Positions 54,301 through 63,607 of a DNA stretch of 64,000 nucleotides are shown piece after piece. The notes beneath the pieces were generated by a model. It saw only the letters and a list, made by a program, of their open reading frames with translations. It made no database searches and was not told where the DNA came from. Location of the stretch: contig JAUJYZ010001180.1 in assembly GCA_033675265.1 (NCBI GenBank), forward strand, positions 262,811 through 326,810, given 5' to 3'. The position numbers and the translations under genes were made by a program. This DNA is from Actinostola sp. cb2023 (taxonomy: Eukaryota > Cnidaria > Anthozoa > Actiniaria > Actinostolidae). Position 1 is the stretch's first letter; the number at the start of each line of letters is the position of its first letter.

Positions 54301-56412
54301 TCAGGTAGGCATGGCAAATAATTATTTTTAACCTCCTTGGTCCTTTTATATTTGTTACACCCTAAGTGGTACGTACCTACACCGTGGATCTGGACCCCTA
54401 AAAGGTACGACGAGCATCCCAATCACTTTATATATGTATGATATATACATATGATATATATATCCCCCCGGAAATCCCCCCCCGGAAAACCCTCTCGTAC
54501 GTCCTTACCGTGCTTTCTTGTCCAGCACCAGTGCTGTAGGGTAAGATGTACGAACCAATACCTTCCTGTACGTGCCATCCAAACGGGCAACCTCTATTCG
54601 CCCTCTACGACTATCAGCCCAGTACAGGTTCCTTGCAGCATCATCAATAGCCAAGTCAACTGCTTTAATGACATCCTTAACAACGATCTTAACATTGCTG
54701 CCGTTAATAAAGGCACTGGATATTTCTCTATAACTCGTGTCGGACCAATAGATATGCTGGTGGACAGGATCGTACGTAATGGCTTCGGGAGTATAAGCTG
54801 TGTTCACTATGAGTGTAGGCTGGTTGGCCAAACTATGATCCTTGATTTCAGCCTTGTATATGTTGCCCCAGGACGGCCGAGTGTACAATAGAAAACCAGA
54901 AGATCCTAACAGGAAGAAAACACAGCCCTAATATTTATTAAATTGCACTGACTGTCTGACTATAGAGGGAAGAAATAATCGATATCAGTGAGTGACCTTC
55001 ATCAAGCGCTTTAGAAGTTCAGTGGACTCAATATATTTACCGTGAATTTTTGCGGTGTGCAAAAGTTTTCATGCACATCCTCTATTTCAAAAATGTTGGT
55101 GAAGGACCTTTCTATTTAAATCGACCTACAAGCTGCAATAGTCCTATTTACCTTTATATTCATAATAAGTAAAAGCTTGTTTCATCGACCTTGAGTTTAT
55201 TTTTGAAATATAAACCGAGCTTTCGAGCTACGCGCTCATCTTCAGGGTTACAATGTGTATGTAGGCGTCATTACAACGTTGAAAAAACTAACGGGATGCG
55301 TGAGCAAACACAAAGCGCGCGAGGAAGATGAAACAAGCTTTTACTTATTATGAATTACAACACGACCTACAAACAACTATTGGATTTACCTTTATATTAT
55401 ATTATTTTATTTTATTTGTCGGTATGACAGTACTTAGAACAGTCCTGTATAGGCGCTATATAAGCAATTATTATTATTATTATTAAGGTTTAATTTGTTG
55501 CATCTTAATTGCATCTCAAGCCCGAAATGTATTGTGGATCATATGTAAATAGTGTCAGCATGCAATGACAGAAGAAAATATGCCGGCTCCATATTGTGAA
55601 GATAAAGTTTGGGAAAATTCCCAGAGTTCACATTGCCGGTTGTGACCTTTCGCTGATTCCAATCACATCGCTGTATTTAAACATCGACTTTGAATCTGCG
55701 TACATTTTCTAATTATAATTTTCAACCAAAATGTGCGACTAGAGACTGGGCCCTTGACAATGGCTCGGTGACGTCAAGAGGCTTTCATGCCTTTGTTGTG
55801 CATAACTCTTGACGTCACATTTCTATAGTATGACGTACCGTGCGGGAATTGTCGCACTTTGAAACCCAAAATGCCCAACTTCGAGCGAGCAATAAAACAT
55901 GTTCCTGAAGCTCAATTCACGTTTTATTAACGCCACGTCAACAAGCAAAATTCTAAACTATCGTAGTAGCGAATGAAAACCGAGTCTGTTTATTCGTTTC
56001 ATGGGCACTTTAAAGAAACCGCCGATGAAGCTATAAAAGAATGATATACATGTACGTTATAGACACGTACACGGCAAGTAAATATTTCCGTAAGACAATC
56101 TAGGAGGTTAAGTTGACTGAACGAGTTGGAACTTGAAACGCAAATGTTGATTTTGCGATGATAACTGATGATGGTTTTCTGGGTTAATGCCACCACTTCC
56201 TTTAAGTTTAAGTTATAAATGCGGTTCATACGACAATAAATGTAGGATCGATGAACTAAGCTGAAAATTTAAAGAAAATTAACTTGAAAATTTATAGATT
56301 AACGTTCCAAAATCGTCGATTCGGGGAAAGGTTCTCGACAATACATACCTCGGCAGGCCAGTGGTCCTTGCACGCAGAAACATATGAAAGTGATAAGGAA
56401 CCTTTGAAACAT
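44287..56412 (-). CDS. Gene A (span, complete): LRP-like type I receptor with YDHLQ-repeat tail
   Basis: Gene-level entry. Eleven exons (56412-56349, 54905-54509, 53964-53555, 53297-53181, 51578-51179, 50911-50490, 48738-47527, 47054-47011, 46430-46348, 46066-45647, 45385-44287) sum to 4,668 nt, divisible by 3, with matching phases at every junction. Approximate residues: signal peptide 1-21; propeller 1, 22-290; EGF 291-329; propeller 2, 330-603; EGF 604-645; Ser-rich stalk 650-1005; juxtamembrane domain 1007-1160; transmembrane helix about 1164-1186; cytoplasmic tail 1190-1555. Propeller-EGF pairs are the LRP5/6/LRP4 type; Ser-rich stalk and tail are not. The likely role is a cell-surface receptor whose tail recruits SH2/PTB or AP-2 proteins. 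Ligand and pathway are unknown, and it is not an obvious LRP5/6 orthologue. Confidence 0.87.
45647..46066 (-). CDS. Gene A exon 10: juxtamembrane domain and transmembrane helix
   Basis: 420 nt, phase 2 in, phase 2 out, acceptor TTAATTCCTCAG, donor GTAAAG. A ~110-residue globular part (DVLVVSGPTETTPGGDVLRI, then IVEAKGHIEKFLQGQKI) is followed by a short linker with an NGT sequon and the helix TIALSVLCSVLLVVVLIFLV. Basic residues RYVRRK after the helix mark the cytoplasmic side, so this is a type I protein. Confidence 0.85.
46348..46430 (-). CDS. Gene A exon 9: juxtamembrane domain, middle
   Basis: 83 nt, phase 0 in, phase 2 out, donor GTATGT. It encodes WSENEFKLSVSQGSTEYC, then STEPCTKLLR. 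The pattern W...F...V....YC...C resembles the domain before the membrane in many cnidarian receptors (from memory; Pfam identity not known). Confidence 0.7.
46490..46600. repeat. Dispersed repeat, GGAGGGACG type, copy 1
   Basis: GGTCCCGTCTCTCCA, GGAGGGACGCAATTATAAAA and GAACC resemble the segment at 50100-50250. It lies in a gene A intron. Confidence 0.4.
47011..47054 (-). CDS. Gene A exon 8: start of juxtamembrane domain
   Basis: 44 nt, phase 1 in, phase 0 out, acceptor TTGTCAACAG, donor GTAAGT. It encodes ENKVALQIKMNGKM, a beta-strand-like piece that continues WSENEFKLSV in the next exon. It is too short to find by ORF size; phase and strong splice sites support it. Confidence 0.7.
47527..48738 (-). 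CDS. Gene A exon 7: EGF module 2 plus Ser-rich stalk
   Basis: 1,212 nt, phase 1-1. The first ~42 residues are a six-Cys EGF (HPCAEYNGWCTHLCLLNPGG, YSCVCP, QNC). About 350 residues follow, dominated by Ser and Pro, with a ~38-residue repeat (SSSSFAISSSSAFSSQI, then LSSPSPLLSFPFPSS) seen three times. This looks like an extended, O-glycosylated mucin-like stalk. The coding strand is pyrimidine-rich; the purine-rich complement also stays open in other frames, so those antisense readings are not genes. The donor (ATAG/GTAAAT) was chosen because it alone keeps the frame into exon 8. Confidence 0.8.
48785..49600. repeat. (ATC)-based minisatellite in gene A intron
   Basis: Units of ATCATCAACATCATCAGTCG and TCATCAACATCAACATTATC in variable order, about 800 bp, ending 46 bp from the exon 7 acceptor. 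Ser/His/Ile and Met-rich ORFs are artefacts. Confidence 0.93.
50100..50250. repeat. Dispersed repeat, GGAGGGACGTAAAAGAACC
   Basis: GGCGGTCCCCTCTCTCCAC, then GGAGGGACGTAAAAGAACCC and AGAGTAGGGCACGAAGTTCC. I recall similar dispersed sequence in coral genomes (memory, unverified). In a gene A intron. Confidence 0.4.
50490..50911 (-). CDS. Gene A exon 6: propeller 2, blades 4-6
   Basis: 422 nt, phase 2 in, phase 1 out, donor GTAGGA. Blades: GYIYWGHWITYSSTTKIRRA, NNRLYLHDGYKIAYTD, KEDYIYWGDWSGQAVYRVN. It completes propeller 2; the fifth blade has lost the W of YWTD (YLHD). Confidence 0.9.
51179..51578 (-). CDS. Gene A exon 5: propeller 2, blades 1-3
   Basis: 400 nt, phase 1 in, phase 2 out, donor GTAAGA. 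Blades: EFLLAADDYRQKIFHKSL, PLEYRIYWTDNNGVISRALL, GRNLYWFDTKNKEIGVSKL. NGT and NGS sequons are present. The exon layout matches exon 2, suggesting duplication of a two-exon propeller unit. Confidence 0.92.
51710..51925. mobile_element. TATTCTCTATATAGAGAATA repeats and adjoining MITE
   Basis: TAGTATTCTCTATATAGRGA occurs twice (51716, 51779). Then TAGAGTGCGAATATTATATC (51823) and complement (ends 51925) form a ~100-bp MITE with the TAGAGTG end shared by other families. In gene A intron 4. Confidence 0.7.
52591..52685. repeat. Short inverted repeat, GGTTAGAGAATAA
   Basis: GGTTAGAGAATAAACAC and GTTATTCTCTAACCC are inverted around about 65 bp with GCTCGGAGCTC. Possibly a small MITE in gene A intron 4. 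The rest of 51930-53170 is unrecognised. Confidence 0.5.
53181..53297 (-). CDS. Gene A exon 4: EGF module 1
   Basis: 117 nt, phase 1-1, donor GTAAGT. Six Cys: TNCSTSNGGCEHLCLQSP, then MCVCSNGMTL and GKTC, the last Cys codon split across the intron. Its GGCEHLCL core is the LRP-type EGF signature. Confidence 0.9.
53555..53964 (-). CDS. Gene A exon 3: propeller 1, blades 4-6
   Basis: 410 nt, phase 2 in, phase 1 out, donor GTAGGT. Blades: EMYWSSFHYQLKIERASMDG, KRLLYWAEKNSHQIHYIHL, ARLYWTDRGNYYQHGDIASL. It completes the six-blade propeller and has N-glycosylation sequons (for example NTTT). Confidence 0.92.
54509..54905 (-). CDS. Gene A exon 2: propeller 1, blades 1-3
   Basis: 397 nt, phase 1 in, phase 2 out, donor GTAAGG. 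It begins GFLLYTRPSWGNIYKAEI (blade 1), then DPVHQHIYWSDTSYREI and ARNLYWADSRRGRIEVARLD. LRP propellers begin just after the signal peptide in the same way. Confidence 0.9.
55130..55395 (-). repeat. Retroelement-like fragment with hammerhead-like core
   Basis: Minus strand: CCCTGAAGATGAGCGCGTAG, then CTCGAAAGCTCGG. CTGAAGA - GAGC/GCTC stem - GAAA fits the conserved hammerhead core (CUGANGA...GAAA), as found in Penelope-like elements. Stem III and the cleavage site were not resolved. TTCATAATAAGTAAAAGC and its complement flank it (about 55160 and 55335). Confidence 0.4.
55400..56348. other. Gene A intron 1, remainder
   Basis: A short TTA run (55468-55485) and the paired words TTGACGTCA (about 55768 and 55810); otherwise nothing recognised. 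Confidence 0.4.
56349..56412 (-). CDS. Gene A exon 1: start codon and signal peptide
   Basis: The ATG at 56412-56410 opens MFQRFLITFICFCVQGPLAC, a basic N-region, hydrophobic core and small residues before the expected cleavage site. It ends in phase 1 at donor GTATGT, matching the phase-1 acceptor of the next exon. Frame continuity through ten later exons supports this start. An acceptor-like site 29 bp upstream (ends 56442) suggests an extra 5' untranslated exon. Confidence 0.75.
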
Positions 56413-56449
56413 CGTTACATGGACTACACGTCGTGGACCTTTAGACGCA

Positions 56450-57650
56450 TCTCTGTAAAAAGACTATAAAAGACAATAATATATATTTAAAACTGAAACG
56501 CAAAAATTTGATCTACATTATAAAGTATCATTCATAAGGCGAAAGTTACAGGAGTCCAAAGTTTGGTGCCTATATAACTTGTATGGGTTTTTGGACAAGC
56601 TGTTCTGCAGCTTTCGATATTTAGTGCAAATTCAGCTTACACAAAGAGCTAACTTTGGACAGCTGTAACTTTCGTCCTGTCAACGTAATTCGGTTCAAAC
56701 TTTCAACTTGAACTACTTTTAACATGTTTTTTTCTAACTATATCGATCAATGTTTGTGTTTGTCTTGGATACAATACAATACAATAGCTTTACTAGGTTC
56801 CCCAAAGGGTTCTTCATATACCTAATTTACAATGATTTGAATATGAATGTCGAAAAAAAATATGAAAATTTAAGAAGGCAAGTTACACAACTGAACTCAA
56901 TACTTACTGAATTTACATAAATTGGACGAAACAGCATATTGCCAACATTTCAAAAGGTCACAGTTTACACCAAGAGAACATTTCTCGAATATTTCACTCA
57001 GCAAGAAAGATGGATGGATTATTGGCAATGTCGCACAAACATGTAAACAGTATGTTCACAAAAGGCAAAAGACAATGCCAATACTTTACTTGCCCCCGGG
57101 CGATTATTCTTGCAATGTCATTATAGACGGTCGTCACAATAATGCTTCACTGAAATGTCGGTGCTGATAGCTAGCTATTTCTCCTTGAGAAAAACATACA
57201 ATGCAAGCAATATAGAATATAGGTTATGGCTTAAAGCTAATGAAAACAATTTTTTAAGATACATATGGTATATGACAATAAAGTGAATTTCATTTCGAGA
57301 TATACAGTCTAATTGCGTGACTCCGGCTCAATTAGCGAAGGCTCTATTTGTATAGAACACATCTAGTGAATAAAACATGAAATTCGTACAGAAAAATATT
57401 CATACATTTAAACCTTTAAAAATGATCCTTACGAGATTATATAAAGACAAAACATCCTTGGATATCGGTACTTACATTTACGTGTTGTTCTTTACAAGAG
57501 ATCTGTTGGATATAAGCGATCAATTCTGATTAATCTGGTGTCTGGTATAAAAACTACGTAGCTGTCAATCTGACGTTGTAAATACGAATAAAACTACAGA
57601 ACTTTAATAAAACTAGATTAAAAGTAACTAGAATAATCTTAGGATAACTT
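56450..57650. other. Upstream of gene A, nothing recognised
   Basis: Contains an (ACAAT)n run near 56770 and otherwise unique AT-rich sequence. It may hold the gene A promoter or leader intron, but no convincing motif was seen. 57710-58060 is likewise unassigned. Confidence 0.35.
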
Positions 57651-57654
57651 ACCG

Positions 57655-57704
57655 ACGGTTTTGAGAGCACGAAGATCCAAGAAATCCTTAGAAGAAGCCA
57701 TAGA
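57655..57704 (-). other. Possible 5' exon upstream of gene A
   Basis: On the minus strand an ATG opens MASSKDFLDLRALKTV and ends at a strong donor (CG/GTAAGT). There is no signal peptide and the frame does not continue properly into gene A exon 1, so it may be an untranslated leader exon with a short upstream ORF, an alternative start, or chance. Confidence 0.3.
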
Positions 57705-58062
57705 GTTTGAACGTCGAAGTACTTCCTTTAATCAATCGACACCACTTCGATCGTCGCTCACTCGACTGTTACCCAGGCTACGTGACAACAAAAATGAACA
57801 CACAGGGTTCCCAATCCATAAAAAAAATCAGAGCGATTCATATTTTCTGGGAAATAAAAAAAAACTTAAACCTTTGAAATGGTGGCTAAAAAATATTTCA
57901 ATCGATCCTTTATTTGACAAGTGCTAATAATTTTTGATAAATTTCCAAAAAAATAGTCAAAAAAAAATTGTCAAAAAATTTCAGTTCTGATATAAATAAA
58001 TGTCAATGTGGAAACGTAAATTTGATTCAGGTTTTTGTGTTGAGCCCAGAAAACGGATTTTT

Positions 58063-58200
58063 AGTCGTTTTCGTATGAGTGGGAAGTACTGATTGGTTGA
58101 GCGATGATTTTGCACGCTGTGATTGGTTGAATAGTTGTCTTCGATTCCGTACAGTAACTCCTTGCCGTAGGTTTCCCACTCATAGGAAAATGACTCTAAC
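58063..58200. mobile_element. MITE, TAGAGTCGTTTTCG family, copy
   Basis: AGTCGTTTTCGTATGAGTGG at the left and CCCACTCATAGGAAAATGAC at the right. Shares GAGCGATGATTTTGCACGCT with 21380-21580. Confidence 0.75.
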
Positions 58201-58371
58201 TGGGTTTTACTGAGTGTATTTATATACAAACAAACGGCAAATAATAACACTTCCTGTAAATATTTTTTTATTCCATAACTCTAAGAACCATTTTCCTATT
58301 TTATTTTCTTAGGTTTCTGTTGAGCCAATTAGTCATAAATGTACATGATCGTGTATAATTATTATTACAAT

Positions 58372-59041
58372 AGAGTGATTGCAATGGGCTTGTAACACCC
58401 GCCACGTGACTTTTTAAATTTTCACCGAAGACAAACGAAAATACCATAACTTGAAAGAGCATACTAAAATTAGTAAAAGTTGAAAATTTGAAAAGAATCA
58501 AGGAAATAAGAAAAAAGTTAACGGCTTTCAAAGTTTCCCGCTTTGACAAGGATTTGTATGAGTTTTCGCTTGGAAGGCAAGCGTTGCCTTCCAACATACA
58601 TTTCCATACAAAAAAGGCAAAGTTTGAATGCCTGTAACTATTGCCCTATTACGTATTTCCCTTCAAACTTTCCACTTTTACTAACTTTAGTATGCTCTTT
58701 CCAGTTATGGTATTTTCGTTTGTCTGCGGTGAAAATTTAAAAAGTCACGTGGCGGGTGTTACAAGCCCATAGAGTGGTTTTCATAAACCCGTGAAACAAA
58801 AACTATTAGTCAGTGGTAAATAGTCAAAAGTAAACAAAAGAACACAATGTAATTAGTGTTGGAATTAGTGTCCACTATTTCACGGGTTTATGAAAACCAC
58901 TCTAAACTCATGAAATAGTTAGTAGACTAATAGACACTATAGTAGACTTTATTTCCATTATTTTCTCTTGTGACTATATGACTATTACACACTAACATCT
59001 AAACTATTTTTAGTTCACGGGTTTATTGCAATCACTCTATA
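58372..59041. mobile_element. Nested MITEs: AGAGTGATTGCAAT host with two insertions
   Basis: The outer ends AGAGTGATTGCAAT (58372) and ATTGCAATCACTCT (ends 59040) belong to one element. Inside, 58387-58768 is a foldback with GGGCTTGTAACACCCGCCAC ends, and 58770-58905 another with AGAGTGGTTTTCATAAACCC ends. The host's right arm resumes at 58906-59041. Confidence 0.75.
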
Positions 59042-59424
59042 AAGGCCTTTTAGGTTCTGTTTGATTACAATTTTTACTTGCAAAATTGCTTATTAAAAAA
59101 GTGAAATAATAAGACTATTTATATATAGACTAAGTTCCTAAATCAAAATGCTTAATATCTTCTATTTTGATCGGAGCTATTTTGAAGATATGGAATCCAT
59201 TTTGAAAGGTAACCAAGCCTTTACATGACAGCGAGGCTGGCTTTGTTAATTCAAGGTCAGTATACAGATGAATAATTAAGTTGACAGATCGAATATTTAA
59301 TTCTGACTGAATATTATTTTCTATACCAAATGTTTTGCCGTATATCTTATCAATCTTCTACCTTCATTCAATAGTTCCCTTTTGAGTTCGCAGATACCGC
59401 TGGCCTGTAAATTCAGACAGCAGA

Positions 59425-59770
59425 GGCATGTATGCAGGGTTAGCCTCGAGTCAGTGTAAATTATTCACATATACTAACGAGAACCCGAACAAATGTTGAC
59501 ATTGAACAATATGAGAAACATTATTTTATAATTCCATGGGTTAAAAAAAAAAAAAAAAAAGTTTATTATTACTCTGAATGGAGGCGTTCTATCGTCCACT
59601 GTCAACAACATTTGTTCGCGTTATCGTTGGTACGTATTTGTGAATAATTTATACTGACTCGAGGCTAACCCTGCATACATGCGTCTTTTGTCAAGTAGTA
59701 CAGCGGTGCTAAACAACTCGAAACTGGAGTATTAAAATCATATACATAACAGTTGCCTCGCACCCTTCCT
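59425..59770. mobile_element. MITE with GGGTTAGCCTCGA arms, copy 2
   Basis: GCATGTATGCAGGGTTAGCC and complement, with CGAGTCAGTGTAAATTATTC in both arms and a poly-A tract near 59550. Matches 3780-4170. Confidence 0.8.
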
Positions 59771-59788
59771 GACACTCTTTTAGTGTAT

Positions 59789-60006
59789 TAAGGCCGATTT
59801 ACACGATACGATTTGTCGGCCCGATTTGAGTTCTATTGTTTTTAACACTCCAATTCATTTGATTTTCCTTTCAAAAAATCGTCCCGACACGAAAAAATCT
59901 GTTGCACTGCAACATATTTTTCCGAATCGGGCCGATTTCTTCATTTTTCCGAACGAAGCTTATCAAAAATCGGGCCGACAAATCGTATCGTGTAAATCGG
60001 CCTTTA
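59789..60006. mobile_element. MITE, AAGGCCGATTTACACGATAC ends
   Basis: AAGGCCGATTTACACGATAC, then GATTTGTCGGCCCGATT, and complement at the right end. Same general design (GCCG..TACACGA) as the MITEs at 40333 and 42771. Confidence 0.82.
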
Positions 60007-60600
60007 CCCATTCTTTCATATTTTTGTAGTCATTTACTTGAATACATGCAATAACGGTATTGTTAAACTAAGATTTATCATCACTGGCATATCCTTATAT
60101 GGCTACCACTAGAATCCATTATGTCAGTGACGTCATCACTAGCACCCAGTTCCCCTCTATACTTGAATAGTTTTTGTGTACTCAATTCCAGCACAAAGCT
60201 GCATCCAGCTCCACGCTTCTTCACCGGAAAGCCGCTGTCCATAAAAATTGCTGACATACTGCATGGTCGACAGAAGGCTTGGTGGGTTGGCTTGGATGAG
60301 AACGAACACGAGAGCGGGAACAAACTCGTCAGCGCCCGCGGGATCGCACGAGTTTGTCGTACAAGCCATGTTGAGGAGATTCATGATTGTGAAGCAACAC
60401 CGCTGTACACACTTTAGCTTGTCTTTGGGCGTCTGTGAGATACAGAACTACGTAAGAACTTCGTGTAACTTTATATCAATTTATTATTCTGGAAAAATTG
60501 AAAACCTATACCGAAATCTTTCGGTACTTTTTCTGTTGCCGACGTGTTTCAAAATGTATTAAGTCTTTATGCGATTAAACGGTTCTTCAGTTCAACCAAT
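60007..60600. other. Intergenic, nothing recognised
   Basis: Overlapping short ORFs of about 75-105 aa on both strands (60121-60562) have no recognisable domain or splice context. Confidence 0.35.
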
Positions 60601-60629
60601 AACATCTACACAAAGAGTGGGATATTATG

Positions 60630-60775
60630 TACTTAATAACTGAGTGGGAGGGCAGGACGGGAAAATATTTGGTTCGAGGCCATGCCGTACGGACAGAGCG
60701 CAGCAAGGTCCGTGCTGAATGACCAAGAGCCAAATATTTTCCTGTCCGGCCCGACCTACACACCTTATAAGCATT
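60630..60775. mobile_element. MITE, GTGGGAGGGCAGGACGGGAA arms
   Basis: GGACGGGAAAATATTTGGTTC and CAAATATTTTCCTGTCCGGC pair; the arms continue through CATGCCGTACGGAC. Similar repeats occur in coral sequences I have seen (memory). Confidence 0.65.
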
Positions 60776-61009
60776 GATTGTAGACAGCTCTTGTTGGGCT
60801 GATGGCCAAGGAGCTTCTTTTCGATACAACTAGGAATAAAATAGAATAAGATGAAATAGCACATTTATTAATACGGTATTTCCTCGATTAGGCGCCACGC
60901 CTCGATTAAGCGTTCCCCTTGAATATGTAGTTTCCTTCCAAAAAGGGAAACACATACGAACACATGCACAAGATTGGCGGTGGATCATTACGACTTCGAC
61001 GTTAATCAT

Positions 61010-62415
61010 GGGAATATGAACATGTATACATTTTGTCTGCGCATGCGTTAGGATTCAGATTTCAAAGTACTATTTGCATAATCGATACTTCAGCTTTTGT
61101 CATTCAGTGTGCCAACGATGTGCCAACCAGAGATCGATTGGCTGTTGAAACAAAACGTGTGAGAAGTCTTTGTGGAAATGGTTGGCACATTTACATCACA
61201 ATGTTAATGTTTGTAAACATGAAATATCGCTATTGTTTTGCCCAAGTGCAAGTGCACTGCTGTGGAAGATTTAGTGAGCGATCTACGTCTCTAGAATGAA
61301 GTTTTAGAAAATCATTGAAAGGAAATCAATAGTTCGCCTACTTTTGTGGTGCTGTGGATATTTTTTTTCCGTATAATGGAACAAAATCCGCCAAAACAAG
61401 GCAACATTCCTACGGAGAAGTCGGGTAATGAGTGATACTTGGACACTTCAAATCCACCGCAAAGCAAGAGGGACAATTTTTCAACTCCAACAAACAAGAC
61501 CTTACGAAACTAGCATGAGTGAAGCAATAAATCACGGAAGAAAATTGCTGGGGGGGGAGCTACTAAGAGAGGTTTTCTTATAATTTAGTTTGACACGTCA
61601 CCAATTCAGATAAACGATTCGCAAACACAATGCTGAATAAAAACTCAATGTGAATCAAACTTATATCAAACGGTTTACAGCTGATTCTAAGAAGTCCAAA
61701 AAAATGAAGAATTAAGCTATCCTTTACATAAACTTCAAACACATAGAGTGTTTGTAATATGGTATACACCAGCGATGAAAATCAGTCAAAATCATAACAA
61801 ATAGAGTGTACTGATACCATAGTACCTAAATAATACGATCTCACATTGAGGGACAATTTTTCAGCTTAAAATAAGTTCTCGAATGCAAAGAATAAGCTTA
61901 GAAGAAGTCAATTTGTGCTATTTTCGGCTGGGGGCTAGTTAATAAGTATTGTACTTTAGGTAGGAATGTTAGGAAAACACGTGCAAAAATGATAAATACC
62001 CAACTGAACCGAGCAAAATACTTTGAGAATACTTGAATGTAGAGAACTCAAATTCACAGAATGTGACCTTCAATGTGTCATCACTAACGTTCACTGTTCT
62101 TGAAAACATCTTCGATGAGAATGAACCCAAAGGACAATGTAGCTGGTTTTAGGATAACTCCTTGTTTTGGCGGATTTTGTTCCTTGATATTTTATCATCT
62201 ACGACCCTTATACGGTAAAAAATCATCTACAGCAAAACAAAAGTAGGCATACTATTGATTTCCTTTCAAATATTTTCTTGAACATCATTCTAGAGACGAA
62301 GATCGCTCACTAAATCTCCCACCGCAGTGCAATTTGCAAAGAAAATGGCGGCAAATCACTTTCAAATCTGAATTCTAACGCATGCGCAGACAAAATGTAT
62401 ACATGTTGGGAATAT
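61010..62415. mobile_element. 1.4-kb element with ~400-bp inverted ends
   Basis: ATGTATACATTTTGTCTGCG, GAGCGATCTWCGTCTCTAGA, GGAAATCAATAGT and GAACAAAATCCGCCAAAACA recur inverted in the same order from both ends. Arms are about 10-15% diverged with indels. No coding remnant recognised. Confidence 0.75.
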
Positions 62416-62439
62416 GGTATTACAATACATTCTCAAACT

Positions 62440-62890
62440 CATTAATTATTCATGAGGTAACCAGCCAATCCGGTGCATCAAATCCGGTCACATGATAGAC
62501 CTGGAAACCCCGCATTTCAAAGTACTCTTTCCTGAGTTCTTATCCCTCATATAACAATCATCGGGACCTTGGACAGAGTACCACTCTGTCCGAATGAGAT
62601 TCAATCTGAAAGCAGGCTCTACTTCATGCTACTCAAGTGTCCAACACATGTGGGATATTATTTATATATGATGTACTCGACTCTGCGCATGAGCAGAGAA
62701 TATGCAGACTGGAATTCTTGCTTTTCCGGGCTAAAATCTTGCAACTCTTTATTTATTGCCTTTAGGCCATTGCATGTAATAATTAATGAGTATGAGAAGT
62801 CGTTCCAAATCCTCGAATTCGGACTAGACGGGGATTCTTCGCCTCGGACTGGAAACCCCGTCTAGTCCTCATTCTCGGCTTTGAAACATT
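62440..62890. repeat. Dispersed repeat, CTAGACGGGGTTTCCAGTCC, copy 2
   Basis: Inverted-orientation copy of 41298-41765, including the ACTAGACGGG...CCCCGTCTAGTCC hairpin at 62820-62870 and the conserved ~70-codon open stretch, plus strand here. Confidence 0.75.
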
Positions 62891-63035
62891 ACATACAATA
62901 CTATTTTATTAATGCTCCTCACAGGGGTTTTCAGCATTGATTTACAATCGATGGAGGGCTTTTTCGGGCTGCATATGACAGGCGCCCACGGCAGCCGAGC
63001 AGCTTACAATCATGAGGAGTTATGTACGTTAGTAT

Positions 63036-63465
63036 GTTACAGTAAAAACCCGCATATAAGAAACTGCAGATTAAGAACCTCCAGGCTGAAATTTAGCCAA
63101 TTAAGTATCCGATATATAAGAACCAGTTCAGCCTGACAAATGAAGCAGGTTCTTATGTGAAAAATGACTAAAGCTCAGAAACACACAGGTACAGTTGGTG
63201 CTGAATATACAAAAATATTATATTAGTTGGGTTGTTAATGTTTAGTGTGAATATTATACCTTTCAGGGTCAATAGTTCACTAATTAAAACAAAGTGTAAG
63301 GAAATACACCATACTGTATCAGGAACAATTATTGTTTTCCTTGCCCTGTAAGAACCTGTTAAGAACCTATTCAGTTTGATTTCTCACTAGACACCCAATA
63401 TATAAGAACCATTTCAGCCTGACTTGGAAAAAATAGGGGTTCTTTTAAGCGGGTTTTTACTGTAT
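63036..63465. mobile_element. TA-flanked MITE, CAGTAAAAACCCGC ends
   Basis: CAGTAAAAACCCGCATATAA and GCGGGTTTTTACTG are inverted, with TA on both sides, as in Tc1/mariner-derived MITEs. The interior repeats TAAGAACC words. Confidence 0.8.
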
Positions 63466-63607
63466 TCAGCTCCAATTATAGCATTAGATTAAGCACTATT
63501 TACCTTTGGGATTCGTATTGCTTTGTGGGTAATTCCAACGACTTTTTGAAGTCTTTCCACGTGTTTGGTAAACGCCCTGTCAGAAAATACCAACCAATCA
63601 AGCATAA

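Noticed and set aside
57661..57927. 88-aa basic plus-strand ORF
   Set aside because: No motif; the opposite strand has a better splice-bounded open stretch, itself uncertain.
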